Source: Streptomyces sp. AC558_RSS880 (GTDB lineage Bacteria; Actinomycetota; Actinomycetes; Streptomycetales; Streptomycetaceae). From it: a stretch of 64,000 nt of DNA. A program made the translations under genes and the position numbers. The DNA is taken from NCBI RefSeq assembly GCF_019049255.1, contig NZ_JAGMUJ010000161.1, forward strand, positions 1-64,000. The letters run 5' to 3'. Each line of letters begins with the position of its first letter. Position 1 is the first letter of the stretch. Below, one piece after another: positions 50,845-62,575 of the stretch. The notes beneath the pieces are model-generated. The model ran no database searches, was not told the DNA's origin, and saw nothing but the letters and a program-made list of their open reading frames with translations.

Positions 50845-51066
50845 ATGAAGATCGACTGGGCGGCCCTCGGTTCCGTCTTCGGCGTCAGCCTCGTGGTCAC
50901 CGTGGCCCTGGTGGGTCTGTTCACCCTCGGCATCAACGGCCTGTCCCGCCGCGAGCGGGCCGCCGCGCAGGGCGAGTCCGCGGCCCTGGCGGTCAGCGCC
51001 GCCTACGCCTGCTTCGCGGCGTGCGCGGCGGCGGTGGGGTACGGGATCTACCTGATCATGGCCTGA
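50845..51066 (+). CDS. small two-helix membrane protein downstream of pit
   Basis: A 73-residue protein with two helices (VFGVSLVVTVALVGLFTLGI, and YACFAACAAAVGYGIYLIM) joined by a charged loop LSRRERAAAQGE. ATG 50845 follows GGAAGAAGAACACC, 31 bp after pit, so they are likely co-transcribed. Function unknown; its pairing with pit suggests an accessory role. Confidence 0.8.
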   Translation: MKIDWAALGSVFGVSLVVTVALVGLFTLGINGLSRRERAAAQGESAALAVSAAYACFAACAAAVGYGIYLIMA

Positions 51067-51087
51067 TCACAGATCGTCTCCGTCCGA

Positions 51088-51123
51088 CGGGCGGTGCGGG
51101 AGCCTCGGCACCCGCACCGCCCG
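51088..51123 (+). terminator. terminator of the pit operon
   Basis: CGGGCGGTGCGGG at 51088-51100 pairs perfectly with 51111-51123 around a 10-nt loop, 21 bp after the stop of the small membrane protein. Confidence 0.8.
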
Positions 51124-51234
51124 CTCGCGTGTGCGCACCCCCGCCCACGCACCCCCGCCCGCGGTTCACCCACCGAAGCCCCTCTGTGGGCCTCAGCACA
51201 CTTCAGCCTCGCAGGTCAACGGCAAGTTGACGGC

Positions 51235-51375
51235 CCTTCCGGGGCCGTGGTGGACTGCCTCAGCCACTACGGCGGCAGGAGAGGAAGCCGGTGCGATTCC
51301 GGCGCGGTCCCGCCACTGTCACCGGGGTAGACACCCCGGGAGCCAGGAACTCTCACCGCCGGTCTCGTCGAACCA
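51235..51375 (+). promoter_or_regulatory. cobalamin (adenosylcobalamin) riboswitch
   Basis: The core is clear: GGAAGCCGGTGCGATTCCGG at 51283-51302, then CGCGGTCCCGCCACTGTCA, a CCGGGGTAGACACCCCGG arm, and the AGCCAGGAACTCTC element at 51341-51354. These are the conserved stems and B12 box of the class. It precedes cobD and should lower expression of the operon when cobalamin is plentiful. Ends are approximate. Confidence 0.93.
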
Positions 51376-51408
51376 GGGCGTGGACACCCTGAGTGAGGAC
51401 ATAACGCC

Positions 51409-51489
51409 ATGCGCGGCTGCCTGCCGAGGTCGATCAGCGACGCTCCGCCCCTTCCCGGGGCCCTCCCTTCCGGATCCTCGGCCGGCTGA
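51409..51489 (+). CDS. 26-residue leader frame before cobD
   Basis: ATG 51409 opens MRGCLPRSISDAPPLPGALP then SGSSAG and TGA at 51487, three bases before the cobD ATG. GAGGAC lies ten bases upstream of it, while cobD itself lacks a good ribosome site. Translation of this frame could deliver ribosomes to cobD, with the riboswitch hiding its start. This is inference; the frame could be chance. Confidence 0.4.
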   Translation: MRGCLPRSISDAPPLPGALPSGSSAG

Positions 51490-51492
51490 CCC

Positions 51493-52434
51493 ATGGGTGC
51501 CGATCGCGTGTTCGCGTACGGCGCCGCCGCCGGCCTCCTCGGCGACCTGCTGCTCGGCGATCCCCGCCGGGGGCATCCGGTCGCCGCTTTCGGGCGGGCC
51601 GCGGCTGCCGTGGAACGGGTGCTGTGGCGGGACGACCGGGGCCGGGGCGCGGTGCACACCGCCGTGTGCGTCGGCGGAACGGTCGCGCTGGGCGGCCTCG
51701 CCGCACGCCTCGTACGCTCCTCCCCCGCCGCCTCCACCGCCCTGACCGGTGTCGCCACCTGGGCCGTCGTCGGCGGGACCTCACTGGCCCGGGAGGCCCG
51801 CACCATCGGGCGGGCGCTGGAGGCCGGGGACGTCGAGGCGGCCCGGGCGCGGCTGCCGCACCTGTGCGGCCGGGACCCGCAGGCGCTGGACGCCGACGGG
51901 ATCGCCCGCGCGGTGGTCGAGTCCGTCGCCGAGAACACCTCCGACGCCGTGGTGGGCGCGCTGGTGTGGGGTGCCGTCGCCGGGGTGCCGGGCCTCCTCG
52001 GGTTCCGGGCCGTCAACACGCTGGACGCGATGGTCGGCCACAAGTCCCCCCGTCACCGCCGCTACGGCTGGGCCTCCGCCCGCCTCGACGACGTCGCCGG
52101 GTGGCCCGGGGCGCGGCTGACCGCCGTACTCGCCGCGCTCGCGGGACCTGACCCGCGCGGGGCCGTGCGGGCGTGGCGCGCGGACGCGGCGAAGCATCCC
52201 AGCCCCAACGCCGGGCCCGTCGAGGCGTCCTTCGCGGGCGCGCTCGGCGTACGGCTCGGCGGGACCCTCTCCTACGGCGGACGGGTCGAGCACCGGCCCG
52301 TGCTCAACGGCGGCGGGCGTGCCGTCGCCGTGTCCGACATCGACCGGGCGGTACGGCTCTCGCGGCGGGTCGGCTGGCTCGCGCTCGGGGCCGGCGTCCT
52401 CGCGCGGAGCGTCATGAAGGGACGTGCATCGTGA
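51493..52434 (+). CDS. cobD: adenosylcobinamide-phosphate synthase CobD/CbiB
   Basis: A 313-residue membrane enzyme attaching aminopropanol (phosphate) to adenosylcobyric acid. Signatures: LLGDLLLGDPRRGHPVAAFG at the N-terminus, VVESVAENTSDAVVGALVWG, FRAVNTLDAMVGHKSPRHRR, and PSPNAGPVEASFAGALGVRL. There are about four to five membrane helices. It is the first large gene after the B12 riboswitch, and its stop overlaps the cobQ GTG by four bases. Confidence 0.95.
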   Translation: MGADRVFAYGAAAGLLGDLLLGDPRRGHPVAAFGRAAAAVERVLWRDDRGRGAVHTAVCVGGTVALGGLAARLVRSSPAASTALTGVATWAVVGGTSLAREARTIGRALEAGDVEAARARLPHLCGRDPQALDADGIARAVVESVAENTSDAVVGALVWGAVAGVPGLLGFRAVNTLDAMVGHKSPRHRRYGWASARLDDVAGWPGARLTAVLAALAGPDPRGAVRAWRADAAKHPSPNAGPVEASFAGALGVRLGGTLSYGGRVEHRPVLNGGGRAVAVSDIDRAVRLSRRVGWLALGAGVLARSVMKGRAS

Positions 52435-53938
52435 GCGGTGGGGGTCTGCTGGTCGCCGGGACCACCTCGGACGCCGGCAAGAGCGTGGTGACCGCCGGGA
52501 TCTGCCGGTGGCTGGTGCGGCAGGGTGTGAAGGTCGCGCCGTTCAAGGCGCAGAACATGTCGCTGAACTCGTTCGTGACCCGGGAGGGCGCCGAGATCGG
52601 GCGGGCGCAGGCCATGCAGGCCCAGGCCTGCCGGGTCGAGCCGGCCGCGCTGATGAACCCGGTGCTGCTCAAGCCGGGCGGCGAGCAGTCCAGCCAGGTG
52701 GTGCTGCTGGGCAAGCCGGTCGGCGAGCTGAGCGCACGCGGGTACCACGGCGGGCGGCAGCAGCGGCTGCTGGGCACCGTGCTGGACTGTCTGGAGCAGT
52801 TGCGGGGCACGTATGACGCGGTGATCTGCGAGGGGGCCGGCAGCCCGGCCGAGATCAATCTGCGGCGCACCGACATCGTGAACATGGGGATCGCCCGGGG
52901 CGCCCGGCTGCCGGTCCTGGTGGTCGGCGACATCGACCGGGGCGGCGTCTTCGCGTCCTTCTTCGGCACCGTCGCCCTGCTCTCCCCCGAGGACCAGGAG
53001 CTCGTCGCCGGGTTCCTGGTGAACAAGTTCCGGGGCGACGTGTCGCTGCTGGAACCGGGCCTGGAGATGCTGCACGGCCTGACCGGACGGCGCGCGTACG
53101 GCGTGCTGCCCTTCCGGCACGGCCTCGGCATCGACGAGGAGGACGGACTCAGGGTGTCGCTGCGCGGCGCCGTACGGGAGTCCGTGGTCGCCGCGCCGGT
53201 CGGCGAGGACGTGCTGCGGGTCGCCGTCTGCGCGGTGCCGCTGATGTCCAACTTCACCGACGTGGACGCGCTCGCCGCCGAACCGGGCGTCGTGGTGCGG
53301 TTCGTGGACCGCCCCGAGGAGCTGGCCGACGCCGACCTCGTGGTCGTACCGGGCACCCGCGGGACCGTACGGGCCCTGGAGTGGCTGCGGGAGCGCGGAC
53401 TCGCCCGGGCGCTGAAGCGGCGGGCGGCCGAGGGGCGGCCCGTGCTCGGGATCTGCGGGGGCTTCCAGGTCCTCGGCGAGCACATCGAGGACGACGTGGA
53501 GAGCCGCCGGGGCCACGTGGACGGCCTCGGGGTGCTGCCCGTGCGGGTGCGGTTCGCGCGGGAGAAGACCCTCACGCGTCCGTCGGGCGAAGCCCTCGGG
53601 GAGCCCGTCGAGGGGTACGAGATCCATCACGGGGTCGCCGAAGTCCAGGGCGGGGAACCCTTCCTGGACGGCTGCCGGGTCGGACAGACCTGGGGCACGC
53701 ACTGGCACGGCTCACTGGAGTCGGACGGTTTCCGGCGGGCCTTCCTGCGCGAGGTGGCCGCCGCCGCGGGCCGCCGCTTCGTGCCGGCCCCCGACACCTC
53801 GTTCGCCGCGCTGCGCGAGGAGCAGCTCGACCGGCTCGGCGATCTGATCGAACAGCACGCGGACACGGACGCGCTGTGGCGGCTCATCGAGTCCGGCGCG
53901 CCGCAAGGACTGCCCTTCATTCCACCGGGAGCGCCCGC

Positions 53939-53942
<4 letters not shown>
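52431..53942 (+). CDS. cobQ: cobyric acid synthase CobQ
   Basis: A 503-residue ATP- and glutamine-dependent enzyme amidating four side chains of adenosylcobyrinic acid diamide. The N-terminal ATPase half has LLVAGTTSDAGKSVVTAGIC and PFKAQNMSLNSFVTREGAEI. The C-terminal class I glutaminase-like half has the nucleophile region PVLGICGGFQVLGEHIED and ends with a His in GTHWHGSLES. GTG start overlaps cobD; its stop overlaps cobN. Confidence 0.96.
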
Positions 53943-57589
<3,647 letters not shown>

Positions 57590-57594
57590 CCTTC

Positions 57595-57684
57595 CGCCCG
57601 ATCCCCGCGTGTGCGGGGAGCACACCAGCACGCCACCAACCGCGGGGCTCACGGCCGGACCATCCCGGCACAAGCCGGGAGCAC
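57595..57684. CRISPR. two-unit CRISPR-like repeat (type I-E style), orphan
   Basis: Unit 1, 57595-57623, contains ATCCCCGCGTGTGCGGGGAG and ends GAGCAC, very like actinobacterial type I-E repeats. Unit 2, 57656-57684, contains ATCCCGGCACAAGCCGGGAG and also ends GAGCAC. Both are 29 nt and start exactly 61 bp apart, leaving a 32-nt spacer, the I-E period. They agree at 20 of 29 positions. The hairpin arms differ by paired changes (CCCCGC/GCGGGG against CCCGGC/GCCGGG). No third unit and no cas gene is in the window. They could also be two terminator-like hairpins. Confidence 0.4.
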
Positions 57685-57758
57685 CCGTCCAAGCTGCCCG
57701 GCCAGGCCCCTTGGAGCCACCTTTCCCATCCCCTTTCACTCGTAGGAGGGAACACCGC

Positions 57759-59759
57759 GTGAGCACGCATTTCCCTTTCACAGCCGTCGTCGGTCAGCGG
57801 GATCTGCAACTCGCCCTGCTTCTCAACGCTGTCGCACCGAACATCGGCGGCGTGCTGGTGCGCGGTGAGAAGGGCACGGCGAAGTCGACGGCGGTGCGCG
57901 CGCTCTCGGCGCTGCTGCCGGAGGTCGCCGTGGTGCCCGGCTGTCGCTTCTCCTGTGATCCCTCGACTCCGGACCCGGCCTGTCCTGACGGGCCGCACGA
58001 AACCGGCGGCGGTGCCGCACGGCCCGCCCGCATGGTCGAACTGCCCGTAGGCGCCTCCGAGGACCGGCTGGTCGGCGCGCTCGACATCGAGCGGGCGCTG
58101 GCCGAGGGTGTGAAGGCCTTCGAGCCGGGTCTGCTGGCGCAGGCACACCGGGGGATCCTCTACGTCGACGAAGTCAACTTGTTGCACGACCACTTGGTCG
58201 ACCTGTTGCTCGACGCTGCCGCCATGGGTGCCTCGTACGTCGAGCGCGAGGGTGTCTCCGTACGGCATGCCGCTCGCTTTTTGCTCGTCGGGACCATGAA
58301 TCCCGAGGAAGGCGAACTGCGGCCCCAGTTGCTTGACCGGTTCGGGCTGACCGTCGAGGTGGCCGCCTCGCGCGAACCCGACCAGCGGGTGGAGGTCGTC
58401 CGGCGGCGTCTGGCGTACGACGACGATCCGGCCGCCTTCGCCGCGTCTTGGGTCGACGAGGAGGCCGCGGTGCGGCAACGGATCATCGCCGCCCGCTCGT
58501 TGTTGCCGCAGGTGCGCCTCGGTGACTCGGCGCTGCGGCAGATCGCGACGGTGTGCAGTGCGTTCGAGGTGGACGGCATGCGGGCCGACATCGTGATGGC
58601 GCGTACGGCGACCGCGCTGGCCGCCTGGGCCGGGCGGACGGATGTGCTCGCCGAGGACGTGCGGCAGGCGGCGCTGCTGGCCCTCCCCCACCGGCGCAGG
58701 CGGAATCCCTTCGATGCGCCGGGCCTCGACGAGGACAAGCTCGACGAGACGCTGGAGGAGTTCGGGGGCGACGACGATCCCGACACCGATCCGGACGGGC
58801 CCGACGGGGGTGGCGGGCAGCCGCCCGTGGAGGGTCCGGAGGGCGGTGGTGACGCGGAGGCTCCGGCCGAGGCCGGGGAAGCCGGGGAGGTCGAGCAGCC
58901 CGCGGGGGCCGGCTCCGGTGAGCGGTCCCCGGTGGGTGCCGCCGAGCCGTTCCGTACCAAGGTGCTGAGCGTGCCCGGGATCGGTGAGGGTGACGCCGGG
59001 CGGCGGTCGCGGGCGCGGACCGAGCACGGGCGGACGACGGGGGCACGACGGCCGAACGGTGCGCTGACCAAGCTGCACCTGGCCGCCACCGTCCAGGCTG
59101 CGGCGCCGCATCAGCGGGCGCGGGGGCGGTCCGGGCCGGGTCTTGTGGTGCGCCGGGACGATCTGCGGCAGGCCACGCGCGAGGGGCGTGAGTCGAACCT
59201 CGTGCTGTTCGTCGTGGACGCCTCCGGGTCCATGGCGGCGCGGCAGCGGATGAGTGCCGTGAAGGGTGCCGTGGTGTCGCTGCTGCTCGACGCCTACCAG
59301 CGGCGGGACAAGGTGGGTCTGGTGACCTTCCGGGGGTCGGCGGCCGATGTGGCGCTGCCGCCCACGTCGTCGGTGGACGCCGCGGCGGCCCGGCTGGAGT
59401 CGCTGCCGACCGGCGGGCGGACCCCGCTGGCGGCGGGGCTGCTCAAGGCGCACGACGTGCTGCGGGTGGAGCGGTTGCGGGACCCGGCGCGGCGGGCGCT
59501 GGTCGTGGTGGTGACCGACGGGCGGGCGACCGGTGGGCCCGAGCCGGTCGCGCTGGCCTCGCGTGCGGCGCGGCTGTTCGCGGCCGAGGGGGTCGCGTCG
59601 GTGGTCGTGGACTGCGAGTCGGGGCCGGTACGGCTGGGGCTTGCCGGACGGCTGGCCGGTGAGCTGGGCGGCAGTGCCGTGACGCTGGACGAGTTGCGGG
59701 CCGACTCGATCGCCGGGCTGGTCAGGGATGTGCAGGGGACGTCGAGGAGGGCCGCGTAA
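57759..59759 (+). CDS. chelatase AAA-ATPase/VWA subunit (ChlI-ChlD fusion), partner of CobN
   Basis: A 666-residue protein. The AAA+ half (residues 1-330) resembles magnesium-chelatase ChlI/BchI: VRGEKGTAKSTAVRAL (Walker A), GILYVDEVNLLHDHLVDLLL (Walker B), and a sensor stretch VGTMNPEEGELRPQLLDRFG. An acidic Pro/Gly linker follows. The C-terminal half is a von Willebrand A domain with the metal site DASGSMAARQRM and VTDGRATGG. It supplies the CobS/CobT role for cobalt insertion. GTG 57759 follows AGGAGGG. Confidence 0.93.
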   Translation: MSTHFPFTAVVGQRDLQLALLLNAVAPNIGGVLVRGEKGTAKSTAVRALSALLPEVAVVPGCRFSCDPSTPDPACPDGPHETGGGAARPARMVELPVGASEDRLVGALDIERALAEGVKAFEPGLLAQAHRGILYVDEVNLLHDHLVDLLLDAAAMGASYVEREGVSVRHAARFLLVGTMNPEEGELRPQLLDRFGLTVEVAASREPDQRVEVVRRRLAYDDDPAAFAASWVDEEAAVRQRIIAARSLLPQVRLGDSALRQIATVCSAFEVDGMRADIVMARTATALAAWAGRTDVLAEDVRQAALLALPHRRRRNPFDAPGLDEDKLDETLEEFGGDDDPDTDPDGPDGGGGQPPVEGPEGGGDAEAPAEAGEAGEVEQPAGAGSGERSPVGAAEPFRTKVLSVPGIGEGDAGRRSRARTEHGRTTGARRPNGALTKLHLAATVQAAAPHQRARGRSGPGLVVRRDDLRQATREGRESNLVLFVVDASGSMAARQRMSAVKGAVVSLLLDAYQRRDKVGLVTFRGSAADVALPPTSSVDAAAARLESLPTGGRTPLAAGLLKAHDVLRVERLRDPARRALVVVVTDGRATGGPEPVALASRAARLFAAEGVASVVVDCESGPVRLGLAGRLAGELGGSAVTLDELRADSIAGLVRDVQGTSRRAA

Positions 59760-60358
59760 TGCCGAAGGGACAGCCGAGTGTCGTACCCGATGACGGGCTG
59801 ACGACGCGTCAGCGACGTAATCGGCCGCTGGTCGTCGTGCACACGGGTGTGGGGAAGGGCAAGTCCACCGCTGCCTTCGGTCTTGCCTTGCGGGCCTGGA
59901 ACCAGGGGTGGCCGATCGGGGTGTTCCAGTTCGTCAAGTCGGCGAAGTGGAAGGTCGGCGAGGAGAACGCGCTGCGCGTGCTGGGTGCCAGCGGTGAGGG
60001 CGGGACCGTCGACTGGCACAAGATGGGTGAGGGCTGGTCGTGGGTGCAGCGCGATCAGCAGATGGACAACGAGGAGAAGGCCCGCGAGGGCTGGGAGCAG
60101 GTCAAGCGGGATCTCGCCGCCGAGACGTACAGGCTGTACGTGCTCGACGAGTTCGCCTACCCGATGCACTGGGGGTGGGTGGACACCGACGAGGTCGTGT
60201 CCGTGCTGCGGGAGCGGCCGGGGACGCAGCACGTGGTGATCACGGGGCGGAACGCGCCGGAGAAGCTGGTCGGGTTCGCCGACCTCGTGACCGACATGTC
60301 CAAGGTGAAGCACCCCATGGATGCCGGGCAGAAGGGGCAGAGGGGCATCGAGTGGTGA
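59759..60358 (+). CDS. cobO: corrinoid adenosyltransferase CobO/BtuR
   Basis: A 199-residue enzyme transferring adenosyl from ATP to the reduced cobalt of the corrin. The P-loop is VHTGVGKGKSTAAFGLALRA, followed by VGVFQF-type IGVFQFVKSAKWKVGEENAL, the acidic VLDEFAYPMHWGWVDTDEVV, and HVVITGRNAPEKLVGFADLV. The ATG overlaps the preceding TAA by one base, and its stop overlaps cobB. Confidence 0.96.
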   Translation: MPKGQPSVVPDDGLTTRQRRNRPLVVVHTGVGKGKSTAAFGLALRAWNQGWPIGVFQFVKSAKWKVGEENALRVLGASGEGGTVDWHKMGEGWSWVQRDQQMDNEEKAREGWEQVKRDLAAETYRLYVLDEFAYPMHWGWVDTDEVVSVLRERPGTQHVVITGRNAPEKLVGFADLVTDMSKVKHPMDAGQKGQRGIEW

Positions 60359-61830
60359 GCTCTGTTCCCCGGTTGGTGATTGCCGCGCCCTCGTCGGGGA
60401 GCGGCAAGACCACCGTCGCCACGGGGTTGATGGCCGCGCTGTCCGCGCGGGGGTTCGCCGTGTCTCCGCACAAGGTGGGGCCCGACTACATCGATCCCGG
60501 GTATCACTCGCTGGCCACCGGCCGGGTGGGGCGGAACCTCGACGCGTATCTGTGCGGGCCGGAGCTGGTGGCTCCGCTGTTCGCGCACGGTGCGCGGGGG
60601 TGTGACGTCGCCGTCGTCGAGGGGGTGATGGGGCTGTACGACGGGGCCGCGGGGGAAGGGGAGCTGGCGTCGACCGCGCAGGTGGCGAAGTTGTTGCGGG
60701 CGCCGGTCGTGCTGGTCGTCGACGCGTCGTCGCAGTCGCGGTCGGTCGCGGCGCTGGTGCACGGGTTCGTGAGCTGGGATCCGGAGGTGCGGGTCGGGGG
60801 CGTGATCCTGAACAAGGTCGCTTCGGATCGGCACGAGGGGTTGTTGCGGGAGGCGTTGGAGTCTGTCGGGGTGCCGGTGCTCGGTGTCTTGCGGCGGGCT
60901 GCTCAGGTGGAGACGCCGTCTCGGCATCTGGGGTTGGTGCCGGTTGCCGAGCGGGGCTCTGTGGCTGTCGAGGCTGTTTCCGCGATGGCCGCGCAGGTGG
61001 CCTCCGGGTGTGATCTGTCGGCGTTGGTCGCGCTTGCGCGGAGTGCGGGGGCGTTGCCCTGTGCGGCTTGGGATGCGGGTGAGGCTTTGGATGCGGGTGA
61101 GGCTTTGGTTTCTTCGCCCCCGCCGCCCCTTCCCGTCCCGTCCCTGGGGGCTGTGCCCCCAGACCCCCTTTCGGCCCTGGACGGGCCTCGTCCTCAAACG
61201 CCGGACGGGCTGGATGGTGCCGGACGGGCTGTGAGGGTTGCCGTCGCGGGTGGGAGCGCCTTCACGTTCTCGTATGCCGAGCATGCCGAGTTGCTGACCG
61301 CTGCCGGGGCCGAGGTTGTCGGCTTTGATCCGTTGCGGGACGAGGAGCTGCCCGAGGGGACCGCCGGGCTGGTCATCGGTGGGGGGTTTCCCGAGGTGTA
61401 CGCCTCCGAGTTGTCCGCCAACGAGTCGTTGCGCAAGGCCGTTGCCGAGCTGGCCCTGAGCGGTGCTCCCGTCGCCGCCGAGTGTGCCGGGCTGCTGTAT
61501 CTGTGCCGGGAGCTGGACGGGCTGCCCATGTGCGGGGTGCTGGACGCCTCCGCGCGGATGTCGGAGCGGCTGACCCTGGGTTACCGGGACGCCGTGGCCG
61601 TGGGCGACAGCGCGCTGGCCGCCGCCGGGACGCGGATGCGGGGGCACGAGTTCCACCGGACCGTCGTCGAGCCCGGCGCCGGGGCGCGGCCCGCCTGGGG
61701 GATGCGGGCGCCCGAGCGGCGCGTCGAGGGATTCGTACAGCGTGGTGTGCACGCGAGCTATCTGCACACGCACTGGGCGTCCGAGCCCGGTGTCGCCCGT
61801 CGGTTCGTGGAGAGGTGCCGGACATCATGA
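60355..61830 (+). CDS. cobB: cobyrinate/hydrogenobyrinate a,c-diamide synthase CobB
   Basis: A 491-residue amidotransferase. The N-terminal half has PSSGSGKTTVATGLMAALSA, VGPDYIDPGYHSLATGRVGR and GVMGLYDGAAG. The C-terminal glutaminase half has VAVAGGSAFTFSYAEHAELL, IGGGFPEVYASELSANESLR, the Cys in VAAECAGLLYLCREL and the His near SYLHTHWAS. Between the halves, residues about 245-286, lie an 18-bp duplication (WDAGEALDAGEAL) and a Pro-rich segment encoded by an interspersed repeat, longer than the family's usual linker. GTG start overlaps cobO. Confidence 0.95.
   Translation: MSSVPRLVIAAPSSGSGKTTVATGLMAALSARGFAVSPHKVGPDYIDPGYHSLATGRVGRNLDAYLCGPELVAPLFAHGARGCDVAVVEGVMGLYDGAAGEGELASTAQVAKLLRAPVVLVVDASSQSRSVAALVHGFVSWDPEVRVGGVILNKVASDRHEGLLREALESVGVPVLGVLRRAAQVETPSRHLGLVPVAERGSVAVEAVSAMAAQVASGCDLSALVALARSAGALPCAAWDAGEALDAGEALVSSPPPPLPVPSLGAVPPDPLSALDGPRPQTPDGLDGAGRAVRVAVAGGSAFTFSYAEHAELLTAAGAEVVGFDPLRDEELPEGTAGLVIGGGFPEVYASELSANESLRKAVAELALSGAPVAAECAGLLYLCRELDGLPMCGVLDASARMSERLTLGYRDAVAVGDSALAAAGTRMRGHEFHRTVVEPGAGARPAWGMRAPERRVEGFVQRGVHASYLHTHWASEPGVARRFVERCRTS
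61113..61211. repeat. interspersed repeat inside cobB
   Basis: TTCGCCCCCGCCGCCCCTTC and the following 35 bases match 10836-10890 at about 51 of 55 positions. The rest (GGGCCTCGTCCTCAA, CGGACGGGCT) matches 47676-47710. It is read in frame as a Pro-rich linker ending PRPQTPDGLDG. Confidence 0.75.
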
Positions 61831-62558
61831 GCAGCAGGCTGATCGGGGTCGGGGTGGGGCCCGGGGATCCGGAGCTGGTGACCGTCAAGGGGGTCAATGC
61901 CCTGCGTGCGGCCGATGTCGTCGTCGTGCCCGTCATGGACTCCGGCGAGCGGGGGCGGGCCGAGGCGACCGTGCTGCACTACGCGCCCGCCGAGAAGGTC
62001 GTCCGGGTGGTGTTCGCGCTGAACGAGCGGACCGACCGGGCGCGGCGCGAGGCGGCCTGGGACGCCGCCGGTGAGCGGGTCGCCGGGCTGCTGCGGGAGC
62101 ACGGGTCCGTCGCCTTCGCGACCATCGGGGACCCCAACGTGTACTCGACGTTCACGTATCTCGCCCAGACCATCGTGGAGCTGGTGCCGGACACCGTCGT
62201 CGAGACCGTTCCGGGGATCACCGCCATGCAGGAGCTCGCGGCGCGTTCCGGGGCCGTGCTGACCGAGGGGACCGAGCCGCTCACGCTGGTTCCGGTGACC
62301 GCGGGGGCCGCCGTGCTGAAGGACGCGCTGGCCGGGCCCGGGACCGTCGTCGCGTACAAGTTCGGGCGGCAGGCCGGTGAGGTCGCCGAGGCGCTGCGGG
62401 AGACCGGGCGGATCGGCGACGCGGTGTGGGGGTCGGCGCTCGGGCTGCCGGAGGAGTCGGTCCGGCCGGCCGCCGAGCTGGACGGGGCGCCGCTGCCGTA
62501 TCTGTCGACGCTCATCGCGCCGCCGCGGCGGGACGGCGGGCGGGGCGGCAAGCTGTGA
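61827..62558 (+). CDS. cobI: precorrin-2 C20-methyltransferase CobI/CbiL
   Basis: A 243-residue SAM-dependent tetrapyrrole methylase adding the C20 methyl to precorrin-2. The first SAM-binding strand and loop GVGVGPGDPELVTVKGVNAL, the FATIGDPNVYSTFTYLAQTI block and the ETVPGITAMQELAARSG block match CobI rather than other cob methylases. Last gene of the overlapping run; its ATG overlaps the cobB stop. Seventeen bases separate its stop from the convergent ZIP gene, with no strong hairpin noticed. Confidence 0.94.
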   Translation: MSSRLIGVGVGPGDPELVTVKGVNALRAADVVVVPVMDSGERGRAEATVLHYAPAEKVVRVVFALNERTDRARREAAWDAAGERVAGLLREHGSVAFATIGDPNVYSTFTYLAQTIVELVPDTVVETVPGITAMQELAARSGAVLTEGTEPLTLVPVTAGAAVLKDALAGPGTVVAYKFGRQAGEVAEALRETGRIGDAVWGSALGLPEESVRPAAELDGAPLPYLSTLIAPPRRDGGRGGKL

Positions 62559-62575
62559 GCGGGGGCAGGCGGTGC

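Larger units (their letters stand above)
51067..51492. other. leader region of the cobalamin operon
   Basis: 426 bp holding, in order, the pit-operon terminator, a spacer, the B12 riboswitch and a 26-codon leader frame that ends three bases before cobD. All are annotated separately. Confidence 0.7.

Noticed and set aside
57595..57684. A full CRISPR-Cas system
   Set aside because: Only two units are present, the second is diverged, and no cas gene is in the window, so it is reported only as an orphan CRISPR-like pair.
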